Shown in pieces: positions 43,824 through 53,319 of a stretch of 64,000 nt of DNA. The position numbers were made by a program, and so were the translations under genes. The DNA is from an uncultured Burkholderiales bacterium (GTDB lineage Bacteria > Pseudomonadota > Gammaproteobacteria > Burkholderiales > Burkholderiaceae_C): the NCBI GenBank assembly GCA_903876885.1, contig CAIRBP010000004.1:91207-155206 (forward strand), in the 5' to 3' direction. A model generated the notes under the pieces. That model made no database searches. It saw only the letters and a list, made by a program, of their open reading frames with translations, and was not told the DNA's origin. Position 1 is the stretch's first letter. Each line of letters opens with the position of its first letter.

Positions 43824-44219
43824 ATGTCAATCAACGACAAAACTACTGCTATCAACCTTGCACTCACACTTGAGAGTAAGCGTCGGGAGTTAATAAAAGC
43901 TAGGGATTTTGAAGCGCTCAAATCCTTAATTTCACCAGAAATTATTTATGTTCATAGCACTGGTGGAGTTGATACTTTTGAGACTTATTTTCAAAAGCTA
44001 ATCGACCAAACTCTCGTTTACTTGGATGTAGATTACGTAGATGTGGACGGAACTCTCTTTGGTGAGACACTAATAATCACTGGGAAAATGAACGCTCAAT
44101 TAATCCTTGGCACTGAAGAAAAATCTGTGCACAGCATCTACATGACAACTTGGATCAAACAAAAAGATGGTCACTGGGTAATGTGCGCTCATCAAGGCGC
44201 GCCCAGGCTAAATGTGTGA
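43824..44219 (+). CDS. SnoaL/NTF2-like (DUF4440) protein
   Basis: This 131-residue cone-shaped alpha+beta protein has an N-terminal helix ending in RDFEALKSLISPEIIYVHST, followed by a curved sheet with VYLDVDYVDVDGTLFGETLI and a closing TTWIKQKDGHWVMCAHQGAP, the DUF4440 ending. Such proteins bind or isomerise small ligands or serve as fold partners. AAGG precedes the ATG. It is convergent with panC, four bases apart. Confidence 0.85.
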   Translation: MSINDKTTAINLALTLESKRRELIKARDFEALKSLISPEIIYVHSTGGVDTFETYFQKLIDQTLVYLDVDYVDVDGTLFGETLIITGKMNAQLILGTEEKSVHSIYMTTWIKQKDGHWVMCAHQGAPRLNV

Positions 44220-44223
44220 TCCG

Positions 44224-45069
44224 TTAGTCCAGCGTGAACTCTAAATTATCGATTAGTCGCGTATTGCCGATACGAGCAGCAGCAAGGGCAACCAATCTTC
44301 GGGATCCATTTTTTTCATTAGGATTAAAAACACTTAAATCAAGAGCGTTCCTAATTGTCAAATAATCGGGTTTCCACCCTCTGGCTTTTAAGAGACTTAG
44401 TGCCTCATGCTCAACAGATGAAACGTTATTACCGGCTTTAACTGACTCGCGCATCTGACACAAAGCCAAATAAAGTTGGACTGCCTCCGCTCTTTCCGCG
44501 TCTTTGAGATACCCATTTCTAGAGCTCATAGCCAAACCGTCTACCTCTCTGCGGGTCTGTACTTTAACGATTTCAATGGGTAAAGCCATCTGACTAACCA
44601 TATGGGTAATGATCATCGCTTGCTGATAATCTTTTATACCAAAGAAAGCTACATCGGGTTGAACGCAATTAAAGAGTTTATGTACAACTGTGCACACACC
44701 CTTAAAAAATCCGGGCCTGAATTCACCCTCCAAAATACAATCTAATTCACTGGGTGGGTGGACTTCAAATCCCTGAGGTACTGGATATAGGTCCTCCTCT
44801 CGGGGTGCGAAAAGCAAATCACATCCTGCAGCTTCCAGCTTTTTAGTATCTTCATTAAGAGTACGGGGATAGGAGTCAAAATCCTCATGCGGGGCAAATT
44901 GAAGTCTATTTACAAAAATACTAGCGACCACGAACTCCGATTGTTTCTTTGCTGTTGAGATTAAATCCAAATGACCAGCGTGTAAGTTGCCCATGGTAGG
45001 CACAAAGCCAACTCGTTTATCGTAATTGATACTACTTCTTAGCTCCGCAATTGTTCGTACCGTTTTCAT
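44224..45069 (-). CDS. panC: pantothenate synthetase
   Basis: I use M7 of the ORF (MKTVRTIAELRSSI), which aligns with the start of known PanC proteins and gives 281 residues, close to the E. coli enzyme; the longer start at 45087 cannot be excluded. VPTMGNLHAGHLDLI is the HIGH-type ATP-binding motif, FFGIKDYQQAMII is the pantoate/ATP region and MSSRNGYL is the KMSKS-like end. PanC joins pantoate and beta-alanine using ATP to form pantothenate. No panB or panD is adjacent; it appears as a single gene. Confidence 0.95.
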   Translation of the reverse strand: MKTVRTIAELRSSINYDKRVGFVPTMGNLHAGHLDLISTAKKQSEFVVASIFVNRLQFAPHEDFDSYPRTLNEDTKKLEAAGCDLLFAPREEDLYPVPQGFEVHPPSELDCILEGEFRPGFFKGVCTVVHKLFNCVQPDVAFFGIKDYQQAMIITHMVSQMALPIEIVKVQTRREVDGLAMSSRNGYLKDAERAEAVQLYLALCQMRESVKAGNNVSSVEHEALSLLKARGWKPDYLTIRNALDLSVFNPNEKNGSRRLVALAAARIGNTRLIDNLEFTLD

Positions 45070-45165
45070 GTTTAACTGTGTTCCCATTTGATACCGCTAT
45101 TCTCCCTTCAAAAGTCTCCCACAAGAGAATATTCACCATTTTTTTTATCTAAGATAAAATCATAT

Positions 45166-46539
45166 CTAAGGTTTAAAAAGAGTTCTTAAAGATTTAAGTT
45201 GATTTAATCCACTTAACTTCTCAAATAATTCTTCAGCTTTGATTTCTGAATTTTTGGAATTATTCTTAAAAATTCTAAAGCAATCTATAAACTTTGCATG
45301 CAACTCTTTAACGCTTAATGGATTCTTGGAGTTACCTTTAGCAAAGCGAATTTCTCCAGAATCAAGTTGTTGACTATTTTTAAGCTGAATAACAACTCTA
45401 TTTGTGAGTGCAAAAGCTGGATCAATAGGACACTGTTTTTCAGTAATTTCTATTTCTACTTTAGAGAAAAGTGACTGGACATCTGGACGCAATACGAATT
45501 CATCATTCAACTCCCCTAACCCAACATTTTGCTTAAGTAAAGCACAAACAATTGCAAACTCTAAACTAAATTTGGCCTCCAACCCCGTCTTTGGCGTATG
45601 GTTTCTAAGCATACTAGCCTCGGCTTTCCCTACTGTTGCAGTAATTTTTTCAATCTCGTCTAGCTTGATGCTATTTGATTTCATTAAATTAATGATTGCA
45701 TCAATAGCTCTATGCCCTGAGTAACAAACTGGATACTGCTTTATGCAAAGTCCCGCATCCAATATGAAGAGATGACTACCCATAGGTGCAGCCTCATTCT
45801 TAAGGTTTGCGTGATTATTCGGAGATATTGCATATAAAAAACCAGCCGGATGCTCAAAAACATCAGGTGCGGCGGTAAGACCCATTTCAGCCAAACGAAC
45901 AGCCTCAATACCGTTAGCCGCAGCACGACCCGCATGGAACGGCTTGGTCATAGATCCAAAATTTGACACCAGACCGCTTGCCATGCTTGCGGCAATTGCT
46001 AGGGCAGAACTTGCAGTCTTAGCATCTAATTTTTTAATACGCGATACCGCTGCCGCAACGCCAACGGTGCCTAAAACACCCGTTGGATGCCAACCCTTTA
46101 GGTGGTACTGATCAGGCTCTCTCGCGATCAAGGTAGCCCAAACCTCATAGCCAACAAGGTATGCCTCTAAAGCGTCAAGCCCTGTGATATTTTGCAAATA
46201 TCCTTCAGCCAGAATAGCTGGTACCAAAACTGTGCTTGGATGACCTGAAAGTGCCACATCATCAAAATCAAGCGCATGCGCAGCAGTTCCGCTTATACAA
46301 GCTGCGAACTGAGCAGGCATCATTTTTTGTAAAAACGGAACAGGAGCCTCAGCCACTGGAGATGCAAATTGTTCATAGTGGGCGCTAAGTATTTCGACTA
46401 CTTTCTCATTTGAGCCCGCAAACATTGTTGCAATTGTGTCAATAAAGCCAGTCTTAGCAATTTCCAGTGCTGCATCTTTTTGAGGATGGTTGATAGGTCG
46501 AGTTGCGAAGGAGCCTAACGATTGTGTAAGTGAAGTCAT
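45166..46539 (-). CDS. MmgE/PrpD-family protein
   Basis: The 457 residues match the MmgE/PrpD fold: FIDTIATMFAGSNEKVVEIL, AAHALDFDDVALSGHPSTVL, KGWHPTGVLGTVGVAAAVSR and CIKQYPVCYSGHRAIDAIIN. The family includes 2-methylcitrate dehydratase and aconitate isomerase-like enzymes, so a dehydratase or isomerase of a branched carboxylic acid is likely. It is the third gene of a minus-strand operon after a CoA-transferase and an acyl-CoA dehydrogenase, with only 12 bases between the last two. The 3' end is AT-rich. Confidence 0.9.
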   Translation of the reverse strand: MTSLTQSLGSFATRPINHPQKDAALEIAKTGFIDTIATMFAGSNEKVVEILSAHYEQFASPVAEAPVPFLQKMMPAQFAACISGTAAHALDFDDVALSGHPSTVLVPAILAEGYLQNITGLDALEAYLVGYEVWATLIAREPDQYHLKGWHPTGVLGTVGVAAAVSRIKKLDAKTASSALAIAASMASGLVSNFGSMTKPFHAGRAAANGIEAVRLAEMGLTAAPDVFEHPAGFLYAISPNNHANLKNEAAPMGSHLFILDAGLCIKQYPVCYSGHRAIDAIINLMKSNSIKLDEIEKITATVGKAEASMLRNHTPKTGLEAKFSLEFAIVCALLKQNVGLGELNDEFVLRPDVQSLFSKVEIEITEKQCPIDPAFALTNRVVIQLKNSQQLDSGEIRFAKGNSKNPLSVKELHAKFIDCFRIFKNNSKNSEIKAEELFEKLSGLNQLKSLRTLFKP

Positions 46540-46551
46540 TTAAATCATTCC

Positions 46552-47742
46552 TTAGTAAGATCTTGGTAACTCTAGAATATGCTCTGCAATATAGCTAAGA
46601 ACTAAATTGGTGGAAATCGGGGCTATTTGAAAAAGCCTAGTCTCTCTCCATTTGCGCTCAACATCATATTCCCGGGCGAAGCCAAACCCGCCGTGTGTCT
46701 GTAGGCAAGCCTCTGCCGCCTTCCATGAAGCCTCGGATGCGAGTAATTTACCGATATTGGCGTCATCTCCGCAAGGAAGATTTGCAGCAAACAAAGCGGC
46801 AGCACGCCTGAGTACCAAATCAGCTGCTTGTGTCTCAGCATATGCGCGGGCAATGGGAAAAGCAATTCCTTGATTCTTTCCTATTGAGCGATCAAATACT
46901 GTGCGTTGGTTAGCATATTCAACGCTTTTATTGGTGAACCAGCGAGCATCACCAATCGCCTCAGCAGAAACCAAAATTCTCTCAGCATTCATTCCATCCA
47001 AAATGTATTTGAATCCCTTTCCCTCTTCGCCAATTAGACATGAAGCAGGAATTTTTACATCACTAAAAAAAACTTCAGTTGCGTTGTGATTAACCATAGC
47101 TTTGATGGGCTTAATCTCTAAACCCTTACCTAAACACTCCCGAATATCAATTAGAAAAACTGATAAACCCTCACTTTTTTTCTTTACCTCATCAAGAGGA
47201 GTAGTCCTAGCCAATAGCAACATTAGATCGGAATGCAATGCACGCGAAGTCCATACTTTTTGACCATTAATAATGTAATATTCACCTGAGCGGATCGCCC
47301 TGGTTTTAAGTTTAGTCGTATCTGTTCCAGTTGTGGGCTCTGTAACCCCAAACGCTTGGAGTCTTAGCGCACCACTAGCAATATGAGGAAGATATTGAGA
47401 TTTTTGTTGTTTGCTTCCGTGTCGCAATAATGTTCCCATGATGTACATCTGAGCGTGGCATGCGCCTGCGTTACAACCAGACGCATGAATTTCCTCAAGG
47501 ATAACTGCGCCGGCCCTGAGGGGCATTCCTGAGCCCCCGTACTCCTCAGGAATTAGAGCTCCAAGGTAACCAGATTCAGTTAAGGTTTTAACAAATTCAG
47601 TAGGATAGGCTTCCCTCTCCTCTAAATCTCGCCAGTATTGACCGGGGAATTTAGCGCAGATAGCCCGAATACTTTCTCTTATCTCAGAGAAGTCCTCGCC
47701 AACTTCGACCTGAATGGATTCATTAATTGTTTGATGTTTCAT
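46552..47742 (-). CDS. acyl-CoA dehydrogenase with atypical C-terminal motif
   Basis: The 396-residue ACAD has EEYGGSGMPLRAGAVILEEI, FGVTEPTTGTDTTKLKTRA for the flavin/substrate loop and YYIINGQKVWTSRA. The C-terminal stretch reads ETRLFQIAPISTNLVLSYIA. Where most ACADs have YEGT with the catalytic Glu there is FQIA, so that Glu is absent. Proteins with a QIAPIS ending occur widely beside CaiB transferases, where another residue may act as base, as in isovaleryl-CoA dehydrogenase. It lies 10 bases downstream of the CoA-transferase gene. Confidence 0.9.
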   Translation of the reverse strand: MKHQTINESIQVEVGEDFSEIRESIRAICAKFPGQYWRDLEEREAYPTEFVKTLTESGYLGALIPEEYGGSGMPLRAGAVILEEIHASGCNAGACHAQMYIMGTLLRHGSKQQKSQYLPHIASGALRLQAFGVTEPTTGTDTTKLKTRAIRSGEYYIINGQKVWTSRALHSDLMLLLARTTPLDEVKKKSEGLSVFLIDIRECLGKGLEIKPIKAMVNHNATEVFFSDVKIPASCLIGEEGKGFKYILDGMNAERILVSAEAIGDARWFTNKSVEYANQRTVFDRSIGKNQGIAFPIARAYAETQAADLVLRRAAALFAANLPCGDDANIGKLLASEASWKAAEACLQTHGGFGFAREYDVERKWRETRLFQIAPISTNLVLSYIAEHILELPRSY

Positions 47743-47752
47743 TTGAAAGTTG

Positions 47753-48907
47753 TTAACTTCTGTTTAAATAATTATCTGTATGCTCGCCAAGCTTTGGGGG
47801 AGATGACTGAATCGAGGGCCGCTCCCCATTAAAGCTGATGGGCAAGCCAATAAAAGACATGTCTGAGTTAGGTATATTTTGAATAATCCCCAGGGCTTTG
47901 GTCTGGGGGTGTTTCACCATTTGCTCAATATCGTGAACTGGCGAAGCAGGTAATCCGTACTTCTCACAAGCAACCAGCCATTGTGCAGTGGATTTTGTGG
48001 CAATAATTTTTTCAATTAAACTGTACAGCGTTTTAGCATTGGCTACACGACTTGGGTTATCTCTAAACAGCGGGTCTAATGCCCACTCAGGATGGCAAAC
48101 CATCTCGCAAAATGCATTAAAGAGTGCATCACTTCCTGCGGCAATAACGACTTCACCATCGGTTGTTGCGTAAGCTTTATAGGGGACAATTCCATTAGCG
48201 CCGGACCCCTGCCTTGTCGGTATTTCATTGGAGGCAAGATATTGAGCTGCTAATAAAGAAACCCAACTCGTTGCTGTTTCAAATAATGAGACATCAATCG
48301 TTTTACCTCTACTGCTTGTTTGTCGCTCATAGAGCGCAGTAAGAATACCAATGATCCCCCATAAGCCGGTACCCAAATCTACAATTGAAGGTCCTACCCT
48401 TACTGTTGGTCTATCAGCCTCTCCAGTAGTACTCATAATTCCACTAAAAGCCTGCATTAGCGGATCGTACCCAGGCTGTTGACTCAAAGGTCCCCGACTA
48501 CCGAAAGCTCCGAAATTGCAGAATATCAACTCCGGCTTGATAAAGCTTAGCGACTTAGCATCTAAACCTAATTTCTCGACTTGCCCAGGCCGCATATTTT
48601 GAATAACAATATCCGCCTTTTCATAAATTAGTTGCTTAAGAAGATCAATATGCTCGGGGTTATGAAAGTCACACACCACAGATTCTTTATTTCTATTTAG
48701 ACTTTGAAAATATGCACCCGACCCTTCCCAAAAAGGAGGCCCCCATTTCCTAGCATCATCACCTGTTGGTTTTTCGATCTTTATGACCTTTGCTCCGAGC
48801 TCGCCAAGAATTTGTCCACAAAAAGGGGCCGCAACACTATTTCCAAGTTCAATAACGACTAGTCCAATTAACGGCAAGGGAGAACGGGATGTATTTGTAT
48901 TTGTCAT
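47753..48907 (-). CDS. CaiB/BaiF-family CoA-transferase (class III)
   Basis: The 384 residues start GLVVIELGNSVAAPFCGQIL and contain AKVIKIEKPTGDDARKWGPP, IVIQNMRPGQVEKLGLDAKS, and PSIVDLGTGLWGIIGILTAL, where the Asp is the expected covalent catalytic residue. Class III enzymes move CoA between carboxylic acids. It is the first gene of an operon with ACAD and MmgE/PrpD genes, which together activate, desaturate and hydrate or isomerise an acid. A Bug receptor on the opposite strand, 162 bases away, probably brings that acid in. Confidence 0.94.
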   Translation of the reverse strand: MTNTNTSRSPLPLIGLVVIELGNSVAAPFCGQILGELGAKVIKIEKPTGDDARKWGPPFWEGSGAYFQSLNRNKESVVCDFHNPEHIDLLKQLIYEKADIVIQNMRPGQVEKLGLDAKSLSFIKPELIFCNFGAFGSRGPLSQQPGYDPLMQAFSGIMSTTGEADRPTVRVGPSIVDLGTGLWGIIGILTALYERQTSSRGKTIDVSLFETATSWVSLLAAQYLASNEIPTRQGSGANGIVPYKAYATTDGEVVIAAGSDALFNAFCEMVCHPEWALDPLFRDNPSRVANAKTLYSLIEKIIATKSTAQWLVACEKYGLPASPVHDIEQMVKHPQTKALGIIQNIPNSDMSFIGLPISFNGERPSIQSSPPKLGEHTDNYLNRS

Positions 48908-49069
48908 TGCGCTTTTGATTTACGGAGCTGTTTAGGTGAAAGCCATAGCTTCACAAAAAAATAATTTGGTTAGACTGATGCGTATACGTCAATAAAAATA
49001 TAAAACTTTGAACGCCAAATCCCTTTAGTAGATTCTCAGAATTTAAATGAATAACATCGATAGTTTATT

Positions 49070-50056
49070 ATGAATAAAAAGACCATCTTACATAAATTTT
49101 TAATCGTTCTATTTCTTTTTTCTGCCCATAATATATTCGCTCAGTCTCAAGTTAGGGTATATCCCAATCAGCAGGTAAAGGTTGTCGTACCTTTCCCCGT
49201 TGGGCAGACAACCGACATTGTGGCCCGCTCAATATCACAAGAATTTACAGAAGTTTTTGGTCAAAGTTTTTTCGTTGAAGACCGGGGCGGTGCTGCTGGA
49301 ATTATTGGTACAGAACTTGTAAAAAATTCCGCCCCCGATGGTTACACCCTCTTAATGGCTTCAAGTGGGCCTCTGGGAATAAATCCCTCACTTTACAGCA
49401 AACTACCTTACGATCCACTTAATGATTTTGCAATTGTGGGCACTTTAGTTACTGTTCCTCAATTCCTGGTGGTTCGCAAGGATTTCCCTGCTAACAATTT
49501 AAAAGAATTGATTAATCTAGTAAAACAAAATAAAGGGAAATTTAATTACGGATCAGGAGGCAACGGATTAACTAATCACTTAACAATGGAATTATTCAAA
49601 CTCTCAGCTGCACTTGATATTACTCACGTGCCTTATAAAGGTTCTGCAGCATCAACGACTGGTTTATTGGGAGGTGAAATTGATATGTTGTTTGAATCTG
49701 GTCCTGCAGTTATGCCTCTTATTAAGGACGGTAAGATAAAAGCTATAGCGGTTGGGAGCCAGAACCGCTCTTTGACGTTACCAGATATACCCACGATTGC
49801 AGAGGCTGGTGTTCCTGGTTTTAAGGCTGTTGCATGGGCAGCATTTTTAGCTCCAGCAAACACACCAAAATCAATAATAGATAAATTAAATACAGAACTT
49901 AAAAAAATATTATCCAAACCAGCGATTAAGGAGCGCTTTTTACTCTTAGGTGCAGAACCCTTTATCTCAACGCCTGAACAGGCTCGTGAGTTCATTAAAA
50001 AAGAAATAGAGAATTGGGCCATTGCCGTTAAAGCATCTGGGGCAAAAGCGGATTAG
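49070..50056 (+). CDS. Bug-family tripartite tricarboxylate transporter receptor
   Basis: A Sec signal (FLIVLFLFSAHNIFAQSQ) and the mature start YPNQQVKVVVPFPVGQTTDI are followed by VEDRGGAAGIIGTELVKNS, FNYGSGGNGLTNHLTMELF, ITHVPYKGSAASTTGLLGGE and a closing EIENWAIAVKASGAKAD. The length of 328 is standard. No tctAB permease is nearby. Its position between the divergent CoA-transferase operon and the downstream aromatic-cleavage genes means it could serve either pathway. It is only moderately similar to the other Bug protein here, so they probably bind different ligands. Confidence 0.95.
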   Translation: MNKKTILHKFLIVLFLFSAHNIFAQSQVRVYPNQQVKVVVPFPVGQTTDIVARSISQEFTEVFGQSFFVEDRGGAAGIIGTELVKNSAPDGYTLLMASSGPLGINPSLYSKLPYDPLNDFAIVGTLVTVPQFLVVRKDFPANNLKELINLVKQNKGKFNYGSGGNGLTNHLTMELFKLSAALDITHVPYKGSAASTTGLLGGEIDMLFESGPAVMPLIKDGKIKAIAVGSQNRSLTLPDIPTIAEAGVPGFKAVAWAAFLAPANTPKSIIDKLNTELKKILSKPAIKERFLLLGAEPFISTPEQAREFIKKEIENWAIAVKASGAKAD

Positions 50057-50266
50057 ATTCAAATATTTAGGGCTTGTGTTTCGGCAGTAAATTAATGCAC
50101 TCAGAATTGATGTTTCAGGGTATGCCCCAGATTGAGGCGCCTAAAAAATGTGTTCAGATATCACCCCTAAGACTACGGCGTAACCTAATAGATTTGGAAC
50201 TAATTGAAAAACCGAACTGGTACGCGAAATTAAGCCGAGAATCTTGATAAACACAAAGGAATTTTT

Positions 50267-51397
50267 ATGCTGAGCCAGTCCAAATCTCCCTCGATCCCGC
50301 CTGGAGAATCGCTTTGCAGAACCCATCAAAGCGCATTGAAATGCATATGTAGCAATCGCCGGGGAGCTTTAAAGTCTTTAGGTGCTCTGGGATTAATATC
50401 GGCTGGAGGAGTTAGTAGCGATTGGGCCAACGCCCAAGACAATTCATCAAATTTGCACTACAGAGTTGATACGCACCATCACTTTTATCCTCCAGCATAT
50501 CAAAAAGCTTGGCTTGATTATGAGGACAAACGAAATATTCCACATTTCACAAGACAAGTTTCCTGGAGCGTAGATAGCGCACTCGCAGACATGGACTCCG
50601 CTGGCGTTAAAAAAGCAATACTCTCTATGGCATCAACCCCTGGTGTATGGTTTGACCTACCAATTCAAGACATAAACCAGATGGTTCGAAGCTGCAACGA
50701 CTACGCCGCTCAAATGATCAAGGATCATCCGGGTCGTTTCGGACTATTCGCCACGCTTACCATGGTAGATGTCAAAAGCACGTTAGAGGAAATAGCTTAT
50801 GTCTTTGATGTTCTTAAAGCAGACGGTGTAGGCCTTCAAACCAATTACGGCGACAAATGGGCTGGTCATACGGATTACACCCCCATTTACGAAGAACTTA
50901 ACCGTCGCAAAGCATTAGTTTATTTTCATCCACTCGCGGCTAACTGTTGTGGCCGTCTTAATACTGGAACATTTCCTGCAGTCCTTGAGGCTCCACACGA
51001 TACTTCCCGTGCAGTGGTTAGTTTATTACTGGCAGGTGCTTTTGTTAAGTATAAAAATATTAGATGGCTTTTCTCACATGCCGGCGGGACTATTCCGATG
51101 CTTGCAGGACGAATTAATTACTTTCACGGTAGCGCAAAAAATGTAAACGAATTCGCACCCAATGGCATTGAGGCCGAACTGCGAAAACTCTTTTATGACA
51201 CTGCTAATGCTACTCACCCGGCGAGCATGTCAGCCCTTTTAAAACTTGTTCCCCCTTCTCAAGTGGTGTACGGAAGCGATTACCCTTACCTGCCCATGAA
51301 CACACAGGTTAAATCATTGCACGAGCTAGGATTCAATGAATTAATGCTTGACATGATTGAACATTCAAATGCAGAACGTTTAATTAAAACAAATTAA
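50267..51397 (+). CDS. Tat-exported amidohydrolase family 2 protein (ACMSD-like)
   Basis: The leader contains SNRRGALKSLGALGLISAGG, a likely twin-arginine signal, ending near NAQD. The 376-residue protein is then a TIM-barrel amidohydrolase of the decarboxylase group: RVDTHHHFYPPAYQ is the metal-binding HxH, followed by HPGRFGLFATLTMVD, VYFHPLAANC, WLFSHAGGTIPML and VVYGSDYPYLP with the last Asp. Relatives decarboxylate or hydrolyse aromatic acids (aminocarboxymuconate semialdehyde decarboxylase, resorcylate decarboxylase). AAGGA precedes the ATG. Export would be unusual for this group. Confidence 0.85.
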   Translation: MLSQSKSPSIPPGESLCRTHQSALKCICSNRRGALKSLGALGLISAGGVSSDWANAQDNSSNLHYRVDTHHHFYPPAYQKAWLDYEDKRNIPHFTRQVSWSVDSALADMDSAGVKKAILSMASTPGVWFDLPIQDINQMVRSCNDYAAQMIKDHPGRFGLFATLTMVDVKSTLEEIAYVFDVLKADGVGLQTNYGDKWAGHTDYTPIYEELNRRKALVYFHPLAANCCGRLNTGTFPAVLEAPHDTSRAVVSLLLAGAFVKYKNIRWLFSHAGGTIPMLAGRINYFHGSAKNVNEFAPNGIEAELRKLFYDTANATHPASMSALLKLVPPSQVVYGSDYPYLPMNTQVKSLHELGFNELMLDMIEHSNAERLIKTN

Positions 51398-51454
51398 ATT
51401 AATTTCTTAACTAGCCTGCATTAATTATCAGAATTACTTCAAAGGATTTGGAAA

Positions 51455-52447
51455 ATGACTAAGAACCTTTCTCCTAAAACCACTAATCATGCCCAGACTC
51501 GCAGACCGGGCGTCCTTGCAATTCATTCAGTAGATGAGTTTGTATTTAGTGTTCCTGATCTAAAAGATGCGATCCATTACTACGAAAATTTTGGATTAAT
51601 AGTTGCTCGTGAGAACTTTAAGGGCCATCCGGCCCTTGGCCTATATACAGAAAATCACTCACACAGATGGGGAAGAGTTTTACAGGGCGGCGAGAAAAAA
51701 CGCCTTCAATGGATGACTTACGGCATATATCCTGAAGACTTGGAGCCCTTTAGAGCGCACCTAAAGAAAAACAACGTTCAGTTAATAGATCCACTTGACC
51801 CTGAGTCATCAAAAGATCAATGCATTTGGTTCAAACACCCCGATGGGTTGCCACTACAAATTCGAGTGGCTGAGAAAACATCACCCTCTGATGTTTTTGA
51901 ACGATCATTTCCTCCTGCGAAGGCCGATCATGGACGAGCACCAAATGGCTCCAAAGTTCCTTTTATTCGCCCCGCCCATTTGTCCCACATTTTAATGTTC
52001 ACTCCGCACGTCAATAAATCAGAGGCCTTTTACAAAGAAGTACTAGGCCTTCGTTTATCCGACTCAGCTGGGGATGATTTGATTGCCTTCATGCACTCTC
52101 CCCATGGCAGTGATCATCATTTAATTGCTTTATTCACCTCGACTGATTACGGAATTCATCACTCATCTTGGGCAGTTCGTTCAATTGACGAGGTAGGACT
52201 AGGTATGAAGCAAATGGCAAAGGCCGGATACGAAAAAGGTTGGGGCGTAGGTCGTCACGTATTGGGATCAAATTACTTTAGATATGTCAGAGATCCTTGG
52301 GGCTCCTACTGCGAGTACTCCTTTGATATTGACTTCATACCGCACACCTTGGACTGGCCAACTGCAAATCATCCACCAGAAGATTCCCTGTACGTTTGGG
52401 GTCCAGATACACCAGAGGATTTCGTTCATAACTACGAAATAGCTTAA
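51455..52447 (+). CDS. extradiol dioxygenase-like VOC protein (two-domain)
   Basis: The 330 residues form two vicinal-oxygen-chelate modules. The second carries the iron ligands expected of catechol 2,3-dioxygenase types: His in RPAHLSHILMF, His in YGIHHSSWAV and Glu in WGSYCEYSFD. The first module (VDEFVFSVPDLKDAIHYYEN) lacks the full ligand set, as is normal. These enzymes cleave catecholic rings next to the hydroxyls using Fe(II) and O2. AAGGA lies before the ATG. It is 57 bases after the amidohydrolase and 46 before a cyclase on the same strand. Confidence 0.87.
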   Translation: MTKNLSPKTTNHAQTRRPGVLAIHSVDEFVFSVPDLKDAIHYYENFGLIVARENFKGHPALGLYTENHSHRWGRVLQGGEKKRLQWMTYGIYPEDLEPFRAHLKKNNVQLIDPLDPESSKDQCIWFKHPDGLPLQIRVAEKTSPSDVFERSFPPAKADHGRAPNGSKVPFIRPAHLSHILMFTPHVNKSEAFYKEVLGLRLSDSAGDDLIAFMHSPHGSDHHLIALFTSTDYGIHHSSWAVRSIDEVGLGMKQMAKAGYEKGWGVGRHVLGSNYFRYVRDPWGSYCEYSFDIDFIPHTLDWPTANHPPEDSLYVWGPDTPEDFVHNYEIA

Positions 52448-52493
52448 TTGCCTTTGTACAAAAACCTTCAAGCTAATTTCAACCCATAAACTT

Positions 52494-53288
52494 ATGAGCC
52501 GTAAATTCGTTGATTTATCCATCTATTTAGAAAATGATGTGATAAGTGATCCACCTGCCTTTGCACCGAAAATCGAGTACTTCAGCCACAAAAATACTGT
52601 CGAACAAATCGAGAGTTTTTTCCCGGGTCTTAAAGCAAGCGATTTGCCAGACAGTGAAGGCTGGGCCGTGGAGGTAGTAAAACTCTCTACTCATAACGGA
52701 ACTCACCTGGACGCGCCCTATCACTTTCATAGCACGATGGACGCTGCAACGGGAAAAGCAAAACCTTCAATCACTATCGATGAGGTTCCACTTGAATGGT
52801 GCTTTCAGCCTGCAGTTAAATTAGATTTCAGACATTTTGAGGACGGATATGTTGTTCAACCTGAGGATATTGAAACCGAACTCAGAAGAATTAATCACAA
52901 ACTTAGCCCATTGGAGATCGTTGTAGTTAACACAAAAGCTGGCGCTCGCTATGGCCACAATGACTTTGTAAGTGCGGGTTGCGGGATTGGATATGAGGCG
53001 ACCATGTATTTGCTTGACCAAGGAATACGGCTAACAGGAACAGATGCTTGGAGTTGGGACGCCCCCTTTGTTCATACTGCTAAGAAATATGCCGAAACAA
53101 AAGATTCGAGTCTCATTTGGGAAGGTCACAAGGCAGGACGTGAAATTGGCTACTGCCATCTAGAAAAACTTCACAACCTAGAGGTCCTCCCCCCTAGTGG
53201 TTTTTATATTAGTTGCTTTCCACACAAGATAAGAGGAGCATCTGCTGGGTGGACGCGGGCAGTAGCCATATTTGACGAGGCACTGTAA
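52494..53288 (+). CDS. cyclase-family (kynurenine formamidase-like) protein
   Basis: The family motif HxGTHxDxPxH is present as STHNGTHLDAPYHF, with the metal ligands. GCGIGYEATMYLLDQGIRLT, TDAWSWDAP and GREIGYCHLEKLHNLEVLP complete the fold. The 264-residue length is normal. Members hydrolyse amides, lactones or formyl groups, or cyclise polyketides. It is the last gene of the plus-strand aromatic cluster, so it may hydrolyse the ring-cleavage product. No clear ribosome-binding site is seen. Confidence 0.87.
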   Translation: MSRKFVDLSIYLENDVISDPPAFAPKIEYFSHKNTVEQIESFFPGLKASDLPDSEGWAVEVVKLSTHNGTHLDAPYHFHSTMDAATGKAKPSITIDEVPLEWCFQPAVKLDFRHFEDGYVVQPEDIETELRRINHKLSPLEIVVVNTKAGARYGHNDFVSAGCGIGYEATMYLLDQGIRLTGTDAWSWDAPFVHTAKKYAETKDSSLIWEGHKAGREIGYCHLEKLHNLEVLPPSGFYISCFPHKIRGASAGWTRAVAIFDEAL

Positions 53289-53319
53289 TTAAACAATCAA
53301 GCTATTTACTGAATGCTGT

